Shown: in pieces, positions 13,064-22,066 of the stretch | How positions within the stretch are numbered: the stretch's first letter is position 1 | How the letters are laid out: every line of letters begins with the position of its first letter | NCBI GenBank assembly: GCA_002346545.1 | Contig: DEAA01000072.1 | Span: 2,773-66,772, forward strand | DNA from: Acidobacteria bacterium UBA2994 | GTDB lineage: Bacteria; Acidobacteriota; Vicinamibacteria; Vicinamibacterales; UBA8438 | Length of the DNA: 64,000 bases | Reading direction: 5' to 3' | Translations under genes and position numbers: made by a program | The notes under the pieces: model-generated | The model's database searches: none | What the model was told of the DNA's origin: nothing | What the model saw: the letters and a program-made list of their open reading frames with translations, nothing else

Positions 13064-13204
13064 ATGAAACGCACTTTCCAACCCAACAACCGTCGTCGCC
13101 GCAAGACGCACGGCTTTCGTGCACGCATGAGTTCGCCGGCCGGGCGGCGGATTCTGAGTCGCCGTCGTGCCAAGGGCCGGCGTCGGCTGACGGTGTCTAG
13201 CTGA
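13064..13204 (+). CDS. rpmH: 50S ribosomal protein L34
   Basis: 46-residue, very basic protein. [22 protein letters not shown] is the canonical L34 N-terminus, followed by a [16 protein letters not shown] stretch. It is a large-subunit structural protein near the exit tunnel. It lies between dnaA and rnpA as in most bacteria. The stop is 31 bp before the rnpA start. Confidence 0.97.
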   Translation: MKRTFQPNNRRRRKTHGFRARMSSPAGRRILSRRRAKGRRRLTVSS

Positions 13205-13235
13205 TTAGTCGCTGCACGGTCGCCGGAGTCCAGTC

Positions 13236-13601
13236 GTGAGCGAGCCGCAGCCGACCCACGCGCTGCCGCGCACCGAACGAATCCGGCGGCGCCCGGACTT
13301 TTTGCTGATCCAGAAACAAGGCACGCGGACGCGCGGACGCTATCTCACGCTCGTTGGTGTGCCTGGTCAGTCTAGCGCGAGCCGGCTAGGCATCGTCGCT
13401 CCGAAGCGTCTCGGCAACGCCATTCACCGAAACCGGTCAAAGCGGCGCGTGCGGGAGCTGTTCCGTCATGCCAAGCCGACTTCCTGTCTTGATCTCGTCG
13501 TTCTGCCCCGACCGGAGTTTGCGGAGGTTCCCTTTTCCGCACTCATCGACGACTACCACCAAACCCTCAGTCGTCAGATCCGAGCCCACCGTGCTGGCTA
13601 A
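13236..13601 (+). CDS. rnpA: Ribonuclease P protein component
   Basis: Protein subunit that assists RNase P RNA in removing tRNA 5' leaders. 121 residues. The family signature is KRLGNAIHRNRSKRRVRELFR, and the N-terminus has RIRRRPDFLLIQKQGTRTRGRYLTL. Starts with GTG. The last 11 bp overlap the start of yidD. The RNA partner (rnpB) is not in this window. Confidence 0.94.
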   Translation: MSEPQPTHALPRTERIRRRPDFLLIQKQGTRTRGRYLTLVGVPGQSSASRLGIVAPKRLGNAIHRNRSKRRVRELFRHAKPTSCLDLVVLPRPEFAEVPFSALIDDYHQTLSRQIRAHRAG

Positions 13602-13887
13602 ACCATCGCTGTTGCCTCGCGTGTGGAATCGATTGGACCAGGGGCTCGTATGGATCGGTGTGCTGTGCCTGCTCGGCTACCGCGCTGTTTTTGGTGCCCT
13701 GTTTGGGGGTTCCTGTCGCTTTGAACCTTCCTGTTCCCACTATGCCGAGGCGGCGCTCCGTCGGCATGGCAGTCTTCGGGGAAGCTGGCTAACGCTCGGT
13801 CGGCTCTTGCGCTGCCACCCGTTCCGTGCCGGCGGCTATGACCCGGTGCCGCAGGAAGCACCCGCTTCGCCGCGGGCTGGTCACTAA
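13591..13887 (+). CDS. yidD: Membrane protein insertion efficiency factor YidD
   Basis: Small protein of about 98 residues that assists YidC-dependent membrane insertion. The family motif is CRFEPSCSHYAEAALRRHGSLRGSWLTLGRLLRCHPFRAGGYDPVP, with an upstream hydrophobic helix (GVLCLLGYRAVFGALFG). I place the start at GTG 13591, which overlaps the rnpA end by 11 bp as is usual; the open frame further upstream overlaps rnpA heavily and is not family-like. yidC starts 5 bp after the stop. Confidence 0.92.
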   Translation: MLAKPSLLPRVWNRLDQGLVWIGVLCLLGYRAVFGALFGGSCRFEPSCSHYAEAALRRHGSLRGSWLTLGRLLRCHPFRAGGYDPVPQEAPASPRAGH

Positions 13888-13892
13888 CAATC

Positions 13893-15713
13893 ATGGAACG
13901 CCGAGTCCTGTTGGCCGTGTTCCTGTCGTTCCTGGTACTGGTGGCCTATCAGAGTCTAGTGGGACCGCCGCCGGCGCCGGAGAGTCCGGTGGCTGACGCC
14001 GAGGCGCCCGTGTCACCGACGCCGCCGACGGCCGCGAGGAGTCCGACGGCTGCACCGGCGGTAGCGTCGCCCGCCATCGCCGTGGAGGTCGCGGTCGGCG
14101 AGACAACGGTGCGCGATATAGCAGTAGAGGGTGCCTCGGTCCGGGCCGTGTTTACAAATCGCGGCGCCAAGCTGGTGAGCTGGGAGCTGCTCGACTACAC
14201 CGACGACGCCGGCAGTCCGGTGGAGCTCGTGCCGGCCGATGTCGCCCCGGATCAAGCCTGGCCCTTCACGCTGAATATTCCCGGCGATGCTGAGACCACC
14301 GCCCATCTGGACGGGGCGCTATTCCAGGCATCCACGTCAGGGCTCCGGCTGACGGGCGATGAGGCCTCCCTGACCTTCGAGTACGCCGACAGTTCCGGGC
14401 TGCGGGCCGAGAAGGTGTTCACTTTCCTCTCCACCGCCGGTCAGCCCTATGTGGTGGACTTCACTGCGACGGTGACGAGGAACGGGAATGCGCTCCCGGT
14501 GTCTGTACAGTGGGGACCCGCCCTCGGTGGGGTACGGGCCGATACGTCAATGTTGGTGTTCCAGCAGTTGCCCGCCGGTGTCCTTTACGGTCGCGAGCTT
14601 GAAGGTGAGCAGTATCAGGAGACCGACATCCTTCGTCCGCAGCCCGGCGATCTCGCTGAGCGGTCGCGCTACGAGGGACAGTTCAGCTTCGTTGGAGTGG
14701 ACAACCATTATTTCCTCGCCGCGGCGCTGCCAGGGGAACGACCGAGTCACGTCGACTTCCGTGCGATCTCAACCGCAGCGGACGAACACGATCTGGTGGC
14801 CTTCGATCTGTCGGTGGATGTGGGGACCGATCCACTCCCCGTCTTCCTGGGGCCGAAGGACTTCGACGTGCTGGGCGCCGTCGATCCGGACCTGGTCCGC
14901 GCGATCGACTTCGGCTTCCTGTCGGTGCTCGTGGTACCGCTGCACCGCACGCTGAAGTGGATCTATGGCTTTTTGGGCAACTACGGCTGGTCGATCATCG
15001 CGCTGACTGCGCTGATCAACATCGTCATCTTCCCGCTGCGGCACAAGAGCGTGACTTCCATGCGCAAGATGCAGGAGGTGCAGCCTGAAATGAAGGCCAT
15101 CCAGGACAGGTACGCCGGCTTAAAGGCGACCGATCCAGCCAAGCAGAAGATGAACAAGGAAGTCATGGAGCTGTATGGGAAACATGGCGTGAATCCGGTC
15201 AGTGGATGCCTGCCGATGTTGCTCACCATGCCGATCTTGATCGCCTTTTATCGTCTGCTGTCGATGGCGGTTGAGCTTCGAGGCGCGCCGTTCATGGGGT
15301 GGATCACCGACCTGTCGGTGCAGGATCCGCTGTATGTCACGCCGGTGCTGATGGGGGCGTCGATGGTGCTCCAGCAGAGGCTGACGCCGTCGGCCGCCGA
15401 TCCCATGCAGCAGAAGGTCATGATGCTGATGCCGGTGATGTTCACGGTGATGTTCCTGTGGGCGCCGAGCGGGCTCGTGATTTACTGGTTTACCAGCAAT
15501 CTGTTTGGTATCAGTCAGCAGGTGATTACCAACCGGCTGGCTGGGCCGCCGCGGACCCGCCAGGTACGTCCGGCCGCCGAACGCCAGACGCGCCAGGCGG
15601 CGACCCCCGAGGTGGTCGACGTCGATCCCGTACCAGATTCCGGGAATGATTCCCGATCGAGCCGCGGATCCAGGAAACGGTCGGGTCGCGGCTCGAGACG
15701 GGGACGCCGTTAG
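13893..15713 (+). CDS. yidC: Membrane protein insertase YidC (Oxa1 family)
   Basis: 606 residues. An N-terminal membrane helix (RVLLAVFLSFLVLVAYQ) leads to a Pro/Ala-rich stretch and the large periplasmic domain of Gram-negative YidC (about residues 70-340). The conserved C-terminal insertase core starts at VPLHRTLKWIYGFLGNYGWSIIALTALINIVIFPL, includes GCLPMLLTMPILIAFYRLL, and ends in a basic tail (RGSRKRSGRGSRRGRR) that would contact ribosomes. The periplasmic domain implies a diderm envelope. Member of the rpmH-rnpA-yidD-yidC-jag run. Confidence 0.96.
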   Translation: MERRVLLAVFLSFLVLVAYQSLVGPPPAPESPVADAEAPVSPTPPTAARSPTAAPAVASPAIAVEVAVGETTVRDIAVEGASVRAVFTNRGAKLVSWELLDYTDDAGSPVELVPADVAPDQAWPFTLNIPGDAETTAHLDGALFQASTSGLRLTGDEASLTFEYADSSGLRAEKVFTFLSTAGQPYVVDFTATVTRNGNALPVSVQWGPALGGVRADTSMLVFQQLPAGVLYGRELEGEQYQETDILRPQPGDLAERSRYEGQFSFVGVDNHYFLAAALPGERPSHVDFRAISTAADEHDLVAFDLSVDVGTDPLPVFLGPKDFDVLGAVDPDLVRAIDFGFLSVLVVPLHRTLKWIYGFLGNYGWSIIALTALINIVIFPLRHKSVTSMRKMQEVQPEMKAIQDRYAGLKATDPAKQKMNKEVMELYGKHGVNPVSGCLPMLLTMPILIAFYRLLSMAVELRGAPFMGWITDLSVQDPLYVTPVLMGASMVLQQRLTPSAADPMQQKVMMLMPVMFTVMFLWAPSGLVIYWFTSNLFGISQQVITNRLAGPPRTRQVRPAAERQTRQAATPEVVDVDPVPDSGNDSRSSRGSRKRSGRGSRRGRR

Positions 15714-15757
15714 ACACCAGGCTGCAGGTTGCGCAGAACCATGAGAGGAAGAACCAA

Positions 15758-16213
15758 GTGAGCGCTGATCTCGAATCTCGGATGGTGAGCTTTGTTGAGG
15801 AGGTGGCCTCGGCGATGGGGATGTCTGTGGAGGTGGCGTGCACACCGATCGACGACGGTACGCGTATCACCGTCGATGGCGAAGCTGGAGAGCTTCTGCT
15901 GCGTCGCAAGGCGGTCGGTCTGGATGCGTTGCAGCATGTGGTCAATGCGGTGTTTCGAGGTGAGCACACCAGGGGGCACATCGTCGTGGATTGTCTCGAC
16001 TACCGGAAGGGGAAGGACGAGGAACTGCGACAGACCGCGGTGCTGCTTGCCGACCGGGCGCGGACGACCGGCGAGACTCAGGAGCTTGGTCCACTCAATC
16101 CCTACGCGCGACGCATCGTTCATCTTGCGATCGCCGACGACCCCGGTGTTGCTTCGGAGAGTGTCGGCGACGCGTTCCTCAAGACGGTGCTCATCTCGGC
16201 CAGCAGGTCTTAG
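15758..16213 (+). CDS. jag: KH/R3H-domain RNA-binding protein (Jag/KhpB)
   Basis: 151 residues, starting at GTG after AGAGGAAG. A KH-like region (residues 1-75) precedes the R3H domain with the ARRIVHLAIADDPGVASESVG segment, matching the R3H pattern R-x3-H. It lacks the N-terminal Jag domain of firmicute proteins, as is usual outside that phylum. It follows yidC, its standard position. The role is RNA binding that affects translation and the envelope; no specific target is visible. Confidence 0.88.
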   Translation: MSADLESRMVSFVEEVASAMGMSVEVACTPIDDGTRITVDGEAGELLLRRKAVGLDALQHVVNAVFRGEHTRGHIVVDCLDYRKGKDEELRQTAVLLADRARTTGETQELGPLNPYARRIVHLAIADDPGVASESVGDAFLKTVLISASRS

Positions 16214-16253
16214 GCCGAGCACCTCGAGGCGTTCCACTGGAGCGCGCCCGCAT

Positions 16254-16281
16254 CGGTCAACCGCCGTCCCGCGGTTGACCG
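16254..16281. repeat. Perfect 11-bp inverted repeat in the jag-mnmE gap
   Basis: CGGTCAACCGC and its exact reverse complement flank the 6-nt loop CGTCCC, 40 bp after the jag stop and 64 bp before mnmE. The hairpin would be very stable but has no U run on either side. It may be a transcript-processing or pause signal rather than a standard terminator. Confidence 0.5.
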
Positions 16282-16344
16282 GATCCAGCCCGCATCGAAT
16301 ACTGCCGGAGGTAGTGGCCGCGCCGCGGTCACAGTGAGACCGGT

Positions 16345-17718
16345 ATGTTCAGTTCAGACGACACCATCGTTGCCCTAGCGACGCCACGAGGCCGCGGGGG
16401 GCTGGGGGTGGTCCGACTGAGTGGTGCCCGGGCGCAGGATGTCGCCCAGGCGCTCCTCGGGCGGGCGACGGTGCTCGAAGCGCGTCGAGCGACGGTGACC
16501 ACCCTGATGGACGGCGTAGGCAGCCGCCGGCGGGCGATCGATGAAGTGGTGGCCACCTTGTTCCCTAGTCCAGGGTCCTACACGGGGGAGGACGTCGTCG
16601 AGGTGAGCGCCCACGGCAGTCCAGTCTTGCTGGACCGCATTGTGGCTCTGGCGGTGGCGGCGGGGGCTCGGTTGGCCGAGCCGGGGGAGTTCACCTTCCG
16701 TGCGTTCCTCCACGGTCGTTTGGATCTGGTGCAGGCCGAGGCGGTGGCCGACCTAATCGAGGCGGTGACGCCGAGGCAGGCGCGGGTGGCGTTCGACCAG
16801 CTCGAAGGGACGATGACCGCCCGCATTGCCGCGCTGGATGAACAACTGTTCGATCTGACGATGCGGTTGGAGGCCTCGCTCGATTTTCCCGAGGAGGGGT
16901 ATCACTTCATTACGCCGGCCGAGGTCGCGGAGGGGATCGCGATGGTCCGAGGCAAGATCGAGGAAACGTTGGCAGAGGCGTCACAGGGACGGTTGGTTCG
17001 GGAAGGGTGTCAGGTGGTGATCCTCGGGACACCAAATGCCGGCAAGTCTTCTATTTTCAATGCGTTACTTGGATCATCCAGGTCGATCGTAGCGGGCCAG
17101 CCGGGGACCACAAGAGACCTGGTGACCGAGCGGCTGGACGTCGACGGTCTCGCGGTCACTCTGGTCGATTCGGCGGGCCTCCGGCCGGCCACTGACCTGG
17201 TCGAGGAGGAAGGGGTGGCTCGGGCGCGCGGGGCGGTCGGGGTAGCGTCGGTGGCGCTGGTGGTGCTGGACCGTTCGCGCGCGTGGAGTGAGGCGGAGTT
17301 GCAGGCACTGCGGGAGGCCGACGAAGTACCGCGTGTGGTGGCGGTCAACAAGGTCGATCTTCCGGCAGCGTGGCAACCGCGGGAGTTTGAAGGCCTGGAT
17401 GGGATCGGGGTGGTCGAGGTGTCGGCCGCGACCGGAGAAGGATTGGTGCGGTTGCGGTCGGCGCTGGTGCAGGCGTTGGGGGGGGGAGAGCCGTTGCGCG
17501 ACAGTCCGGCGGTGGCAAATCGTCGGCATACGAGATTGTTGGAGCAGGCGGCGGCGGCGCTGGGGGCTGCCGAGAGGAGCGTGGCCCAGGGTGCGGCGGA
17601 GGAGTTCGTGCTGGCCGATATGGCGCGGGCGAGGACGACGTTCGAGGAATTGACGGGGAGCCGTACGCCGGACCAGGTGCTGGAGCAGATCTTCGAACGG
17701 TTCTGCATTGGTAAGTAG
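16345..17718 (+). CDS. mnmE: tRNA uridine-5-carboxymethylaminomethyl modification GTPase MnmE
   Basis: With MnmG it builds the cmnm5 modification on U34 of certain tRNAs. 457 residues. The N-terminal tetrahydrofolate-binding domain begins FSSDDTIVALATPRGRGGLGVVRLSG. A helical region follows, then the inserted G domain with G1 GTPNAGKSS, DSAGLR (G3), and NKVD (G4). It ends FCIGK with the conserved C-terminal Cys. mnmG starts 13 bp downstream. Start ATG (MFSSDDT). Confidence 0.96.
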   Translation: MFSSDDTIVALATPRGRGGLGVVRLSGARAQDVAQALLGRATVLEARRATVTTLMDGVGSRRRAIDEVVATLFPSPGSYTGEDVVEVSAHGSPVLLDRIVALAVAAGARLAEPGEFTFRAFLHGRLDLVQAEAVADLIEAVTPRQARVAFDQLEGTMTARIAALDEQLFDLTMRLEASLDFPEEGYHFITPAEVAEGIAMVRGKIEETLAEASQGRLVREGCQVVILGTPNAGKSSIFNALLGSSRSIVAGQPGTTRDLVTERLDVDGLAVTLVDSAGLRPATDLVEEEGVARARGAVGVASVALVVLDRSRAWSEAELQALREADEVPRVVAVNKVDLPAAWQPREFEGLDGIGVVEVSAATGEGLVRLRSALVQALGGGEPLRDSPAVANRRHTRLLEQAAAALGAAERSVAQGAAEEFVLADMARARTTFEELTGSRTPDQVLEQIFERFCIGK

Positions 17719-17731
17719 GTGAGGTGAAGGA

Positions 17732-19573
17732 ATGAGGAGGGTCTACGACGTGGTCGTCGTGGGCGCCGGTCACGCCGGCGTGGAGACGGCGCATGCCGCG
17801 GCGACGGTGGGGTGTTCGGTAGCGTTGTGCACGCTGTCTAGAGAGACGGTGGCGCAGATGCCATGCAATCCGGCCGTGGGTGGCACGGCCAAAGGACATC
17901 TGGTTCGTGAGATCGATGCGCTGGGTGGGTTGATGGGGCGCGCGATCGATGCCACCGGCATTCAGTTCAAGTTGCTGAATCGCAGCCGAGGGCCGGCGGT
18001 CTGGTCGCCGCGGGCGCAGGCGGACAAGCGTCGCTATGGCGAGTGGATGCGAAGACGGCTGGATGCGATGCCGGGGATCGAGTGGGTGGTCGGCCGGGTC
18101 GGCCGGGTGGCTGTTTCGGGGCAGGTCGCTCGCGGCGTTGAGCTGGAGGATGGGACGCCGGTGTGGGGTCGGTCGGTGGTAGTGACGACCGGAACGTTCC
18201 TGAACGGGCTGATTCACGTCGGGCCAGAGACCCGGCCGGCGGGGCGGTTGGGCGAACCTGCGTCTATCCAGCTCGGAGAGTCGCTGCGGGCGCTCGGGTT
18301 GGTGTGGGGCCGGTTGAAGACGGGCACCCCTCCACGGTTGGCGAAAGGGAGTATCGAGTACGACGGGTTGAAGGAGGAGCGTGGGGATGTTGAACCGGTG
18401 CCGTTCTCATTCAGTACAGGCCGGGTAGAGCGAGAACAAGTCCTCTGCCACATCATCCACACGGGGGACAAGGCGCATGGATTGGTGCGCAAGCATCTGG
18501 CCGAGTCCCCGCTCTATAACGGTCAGATTCAAGGCATCGGCCCGCGGTACTGTCCGTCGCTCGAGGACAAGGTGATGCGGTTTCCGGAGAGGGAGCGGCA
18601 TCAGCTGTTTCTGGAGCCGGAAGGCGTCGACGTGGAGGAGGTGTACCTGAGCGGCTGCTCCATGAGCTTGCCGGCGTCGGTGCAGGAACGGATCGTGCGG
18701 AGCCTGCCGGGATTGAGTCAGGCAGAGATGCTGCGTCCGGGGTACGCCGTGGAGTATGACTTCATTCAGCCAACGGAATTGGCACGAACGCTCGAGACGA
18801 AGAGGATTCGGGGCCTGTTCTTGGCGGGTCAGGTGAATGGCACCTCTGGGTACGAGGAGGCGGCGGGGCAAGGTCTGGTTGCCGGCGTGAATGCGGCTCG
18901 GCAGGTACGGGGTGAGGGTAAGTTCGTGCTGAGTCGGGCGGAAGCGTATCTAGGGGTGATGGTCGACGATCTGACTACGGGGGGGTGCCTGGAGCCGTAT
19001 CGGATGTTCACGTCGCGAGCGGAGCACCGCCTGTTGTTGCGGATAGACAACGCGGATCTTCGGCTGACTCCAAGAGGGAGAGAGGTGGGGTTGGTCGGGG
19101 ATTTGGCATGGGAGAGGTTTGGTGCCCGCCAGGGCCGCTATGAACGGAATCTCGCCCGGGTGAGGGCCGGCCGAGTTAGGGATGGCGCCAGGACTGTCGA
19201 GCTGACGCAGGTGCTGAGGCGACCCGGTGTATCGCTGGCGGGTCTAGCGTCGGAGGGAGCGGTCCAGGTGGAGACAGGACCGGGCCCGGAGATGGTCGAG
19301 CTGTCGAGCGTCGAAACCGAAGTGAAGTACGAGGGATACCTGCGGCGGCAGGAAGCTACGGTCGCCCGACAGCGAAGGGATGAGCGCCGGCGGATACCGT
19401 CGGGGTTTCCGTTCGACCGGGTCCCGGGTCTGTCGCGGGAGGTGCAGGAGCGGTTGACCGGTGTTGGCCCAGCGACGTTGGGACAGGCGGCCAGGGTGCC
19501 TGGGGTGACCCCGGCGGCGGTGGCGGTGTTGGGCGCCTATGTGAAGCGGTGGGGCGGGTGGATAGAGGCGTGA
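17732..19573 (+). CDS. mnmG: tRNA uridine-5-carboxymethylaminomethyl modification enzyme MnmG (GidA)
   Basis: FAD-dependent partner of MnmE. 613 residues. The Rossmann dinucleotide motif [14 protein letters not shown] is near the N-terminus. Family signatures include [35 protein letters not shown], and [20 protein letters not shown]. The C-terminal helical domain (EGYLRRQE...IPSGFPFD...LSREVQERL) is complete. Preceded by an AGGTGAGGTGAAGGA ribosome-binding stretch. rsmG starts 7 bp after its stop. Confidence 0.97.
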   Translation: MRRVYDVVVVGAGHAGVETAHAAATVGCSVALCTLSRETVAQMPCNPAVGGTAKGHLVREIDALGGLMGRAIDATGIQFKLLNRSRGPAVWSPRAQADKRRYGEWMRRRLDAMPGIEWVVGRVGRVAVSGQVARGVELEDGTPVWGRSVVVTTGTFLNGLIHVGPETRPAGRLGEPASIQLGESLRALGLVWGRLKTGTPPRLAKGSIEYDGLKEERGDVEPVPFSFSTGRVEREQVLCHIIHTGDKAHGLVRKHLAESPLYNGQIQGIGPRYCPSLEDKVMRFPERERHQLFLEPEGVDVEEVYLSGCSMSLPASVQERIVRSLPGLSQAEMLRPGYAVEYDFIQPTELARTLETKRIRGLFLAGQVNGTSGYEEAAGQGLVAGVNAARQVRGEGKFVLSRAEAYLGVMVDDLTTGGCLEPYRMFTSRAEHRLLLRIDNADLRLTPRGREVGLVGDLAWERFGARQGRYERNLARVRAGRVRDGARTVELTQVLRRPGVSLAGLASEGAVQVETGPGPEMVELSSVETEVKYEGYLRRQEATVARQRRDERRRIPSGFPFDRVPGLSREVQERLTGVGPATLGQAARVPGVTPAAVAVLGAYVKRWGGWIEA

Positions 19574-19580
19574 GAGCGAC

Positions 19581-20198
19581 GTGCTGAAGGTAACGGCGTC
19601 CGATATCAAGGCGGCCGCTGATGCAAGGGGCGTCCCTATGCCGTTGGAGCTGGCCGCCAGGTTGGAAGAGTACCTGGCGTTGCTCTTTCGTTGGAACGAG
19701 CGGATCAATCTCACGTCGGTTGGAGAGAAGGGTGTGGCGGTAGACCGGCTGCTGCTCGAGGGTGTGTTTGCGGCGGGGCTTTTGCCGAGTAGGCAGATGT
19801 TCGCGATCGACATCGGGTCTGGAGCGGGATCCCCCGCGATCCCGATGCTCCTGACACTAGGCGGCGGACGGCTGGTGTTGGTGGAGTCGAGGCAGCGGAA
19901 GGCTGCGTTTCTGAGAGAAGCGGTGCGTTCGCTGGGGTTGGATGGCGTCAGGGTCGCCGCGTGCCGGTTTGATGAGTTGACGGTCGAGGATGATCTGAAA
20001 GCGGACGTCGTGACGAGTCGCGGCGTGCGTGTGGATGCCGCGATTGGTGCGGAGGTTGGACGCCGGTTGGCACCGGGCGGAAGTTGGTTGGTGTTCGGCG
20101 GTAAGACTTCCGGCGCCGCCGGTCTGTGGCGGGTCGATCGGTCAGTTTCTTTGCCGGGGTCCGGCGCTGGCGAACTCTTTTTGATGAGGCAAAGATAA
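19581..20198 (+). CDS. rsmG: 16S rRNA (guanine-N7)-methyltransferase RsmG (GidB)
   Basis: SAM-dependent methylation of G527 of 16S rRNA. 205 residues. The N-terminal motif LFRWNERINLTSVGEK is typical. The SAM-binding site AIDIGSGAGSPAIPMLL carries Ser in the usual GxGxGfPG stretch but is otherwise normal. VESRQRKAAFLREAVRSLGL and VTSRGV follow. Starts with GTG. Last gene of the rightward rpmH-rsmG run; about 1 kb of non-coding DNA follows. Confidence 0.93.
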   Translation: MLKVTASDIKAAADARGVPMPLELAARLEEYLALLFRWNERINLTSVGEKGVAVDRLLLEGVFAAGLLPSRQMFAIDIGSGAGSPAIPMLLTLGGGRLVLVESRQRKAAFLREAVRSLGLDGVRVAACRFDELTVEDDLKADVVTSRGVRVDAAIGAEVGRRLAPGGSWLVFGGKTSGAAGLWRVDRSVSLPGSGAGELFLMRQR

Positions 20199-20263
20199 AA
20201 CGAAGATCGTGGTTGTATGCTGAGAGCGGCGCGCAAGAGGGTCTCACTGTGGGATATCCGGCA

Positions 20264-20298
20264 GGAGGGGCTGACAGGCGCTTCGCCAGAGCCTCTTC
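20264..20298 (+). other. Stable hairpin downstream of rsmG
   Basis: Bases 20264-20272 pair with 20290-20298 over nine positions including G-U pairs. A small internal loop leads to GGCG-CTT-CGCC (20277-20287). No U run follows. It could end or stabilise the rsmG transcript or be part of a small RNA; sequence alone does not decide. Confidence 0.35.
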
Positions 20299-20690
20299 CG
20301 TGTAGGAGTAGGGCAGGTTGCAATACGCCTTCGTTGGTGGCCTACCGAAGTCAATTTGCCGGCGCGAAAGGGGTGTGAGTGGTCTGGTCAGGCCCGGTGT
20401 TGCTTTCCCTGGGTTCCCCATTCGGTGGTCGGTGTACCTGCTGGTCTGGAATTTCAATAGAGGCTCACACGGGCGGAGATGGCTGGATTGCTCTTGGTCT
20501 CATAACGTTCGCCGGCATTCTCTAGTCCCCTGTTCCCTGGCGCGGTATTCCCGCAAGGCAGGCGTTGGTCCCTGGCAGTGGCTGTTCATTATGGAGCTTG
20601 GTTGCTGCTGGTGGTTGGTTGGACGCCAGCTTGGGGAGTTGGATTTTTTCGCCGGCATCTCAAGCCTGCCTGGTGCCCGTGTTACCCGGC

Positions 20691-20704
20691 GTTCCACGTG
20701 GAAC
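20691..20704. promoter_or_regulatory. parS centromere site (14-bp perfect palindrome)
   Basis: GTTCCACGTGGAAC matches the chromosomal parS core, with the symmetric T-to-C/A-to-G change relative to the Bacillus core GTTTCACGTGAAAC. It lies about 550 bp upstream of parA. ParB encoded at 22067 should load here. Confidence 0.85.
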
Positions 20705-20792
20705 CTTGGAATTTGTGGCGGGTAGTTTATCGCCGGCCGCCACGGTTCCAGGAAGAGTAGTCTCAAAGCAATCTTCGTTTAGGCGTACGGTC

Positions 20793-20808
20793 GTTTCCAA
20801 GTGGAACA
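20793..20808. promoter_or_regulatory. Degenerate parS-like site
   Basis: GTTTCCAAGTGGAACA matches the perfect site at 21097-21112 at 13 of 16 positions; the right half is intact. It lies between the two perfect copies. It may be a weak ParB site or a decayed one. Confidence 0.45.
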
Positions 20809-21095
20809 GGCGCGGTGGTGTCCGTTCCGGCTTGGCGTCTAGTGGCGGGGCCTTCATCTGGGCAATCCCTAGCTTGACTGTGTGCAGGTCACCGATGCGC
20901 GCGGGCTGACCTAGAACCGGGCTCCCCAGCCGGTACCACAGTGCCCTCTTCGGGTCTCAATACGTTTGCGCCTCCATCCGGATTTCCCCAGTCGCTTGAA
21001 CACACAGAGGCTCTTGGTCGAGGTGAGCCGATCTCAGGTTTGCTTGCTAGGTTCCTTGTTGGCTCTGTGCGGGTGTGTCCCGAGGGGTGCTCGCT

Positions 21096-21113
21096 GTGTT
21101 CCACGTGGAACAC
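21096..21113. promoter_or_regulatory. parS centromere site (18-bp perfect palindrome)
   Basis: TGTTCCACGTGGAACA with one further symmetric base on each side gives an uninterrupted 18-bp palindrome, the best parS in the window. It lies about 140 bp upstream of parA, as expected for an origin-proximal centromere. Confidence 0.9.
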
Positions 21114-21251
21114 CCCAACCCATGCGCGCCGGCCGCCGGGCAACCTGTGCATAGGGCCTTGCACTGATGTGCTGATTCGCGTTAGTCTTTCAGGCCGCGC
21201 AGACCGCCACCAAAATGTCAAAAGGGCAATAATTTAGGTCAAAAGACATAA

Positions 21252-22049
21252 ATGGGCAGGATCATCTCGATCGCGAACCAAAAAGGCGGGGTCGGTAAGA
21301 CGACCACAGCGATCAACCTCGCTGCATCCCTGGCGATGGGCGAGCGGTCCGTCCTCTTGGTTGATCTGGATCCCCAGTCGAATCTCACCAGTGGCATCGG
21401 GTTAACCGAGGCCGTCGCGAGCAAGCGGACCGTCTACGAGGCCCTCACATCCGATACCCCGCTTGACCCTCGGGAGATCGAGCTCGACACTCAGGTGACC
21501 GGGCTACGCCTGATTCCGGCCGACCGCCATCTCACGGGAGCCGAGGTCGAACTGGTGGGAATGCTGGCAAGAGAAAGCCGACTGCGCCCGCTCCTGCAGC
21601 AGGCTAAGTCTCGATACGACTACATCTTTATCGATACCCCGCCTTCGCTTGGGCTGCTGACCCTCAATGCCCTCGTCGCGGCCGAGACCATCCTGATTCC
21701 GCTCAACTGCGAGTACTTCGCGCTTGAAGGCCTGGCCGAGCTGACCTCAACGATGCAACGCGTGCGGGCTACCCTGAATCCGACGCTCGACCTCGAGGGG
21801 GTCCTACTTACGATGGCCGACACCCGCACCCGCTTGGGCCAAGGCGTAGCCGAGGAGGTGCGCCGACACTTTGGCGACAAGGTCTACGACACAGTCATCC
21901 CCAGAAACGTGCGTCTTGCAGAGGCGCCCGGACACGGCCTGCCGGCCATCCTCTACGACGTCCGCTCTCGCGGGGCCGAAGCCTACCTGGCGCTCGCCCG
22001 GGAGATTCTCGATCGGGAGGCGCCTCGACTCCCCGACTCGATCCTCTAG
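21252..22049 (+). CDS. parA: Chromosome-partitioning ATPase ParA (Soj)
   Basis: ATP-dependent DNA-binding partner of ParB in origin segregation. 265 residues. The deviant Walker A is KGGVGKTTTAINLAASLA (starting at residue 11), Walker A' is LLVDLDPQSNLTSGIG, and DTPPSLGLLTLNAL is Walker B. The short N-terminus is the chromosomal Soj type without an N-terminal HTH. parB starts 17 bp later. Confidence 0.96.
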   Translation: MGRIISIANQKGGVGKTTTAINLAASLAMGERSVLLVDLDPQSNLTSGIGLTEAVASKRTVYEALTSDTPLDPREIELDTQVTGLRLIPADRHLTGAEVELVGMLARESRLRPLLQQAKSRYDYIFIDTPPSLGLLTLNALVAAETILIPLNCEYFALEGLAELTSTMQRVRATLNPTLDLEGVLLTMADTRTRLGQGVAEEVRRHFGDKVYDTVIPRNVRLAEAPGHGLPAILYDVRSRGAEAYLALAREILDREAPRLPDSIL

Positions 22050-22066
22050 CCCCCAGGAGTTCTCTC

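Larger units (their letters stand above)
20199..21251. other. Non-coding kilobase between rsmG and parA (centromere region)
   Basis: I find no ORF here with family-like sequence; the open frames that exist are rich in Trp, Cys and Arg and do not look like proteins. The stretch contains one perfect 18-bp and one perfect 14-bp parS palindrome, one degenerate copy, and a stable hairpin near its left end. The final bases before parA carry two GTCAAAAG repeats (about 21218-21246) that could be a ParA/ParB autoregulatory site or promoter element; I cannot assign them. Confidence 0.7.

Noticed and set aside
19244..20323. 359-codon open frame on the minus strand across mnmG/rsmG
   Set aside because: Overlaps two certain genes and consists of low-complexity Ser/Pro/Arg/Ala sequence.
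20318..20725. 135-codon open frame in the rsmG-parA gap
   Set aside because: Trp/Cys/Arg-rich without family-like patterns, and it runs through a parS palindrome; the region is better explained as a centromere.
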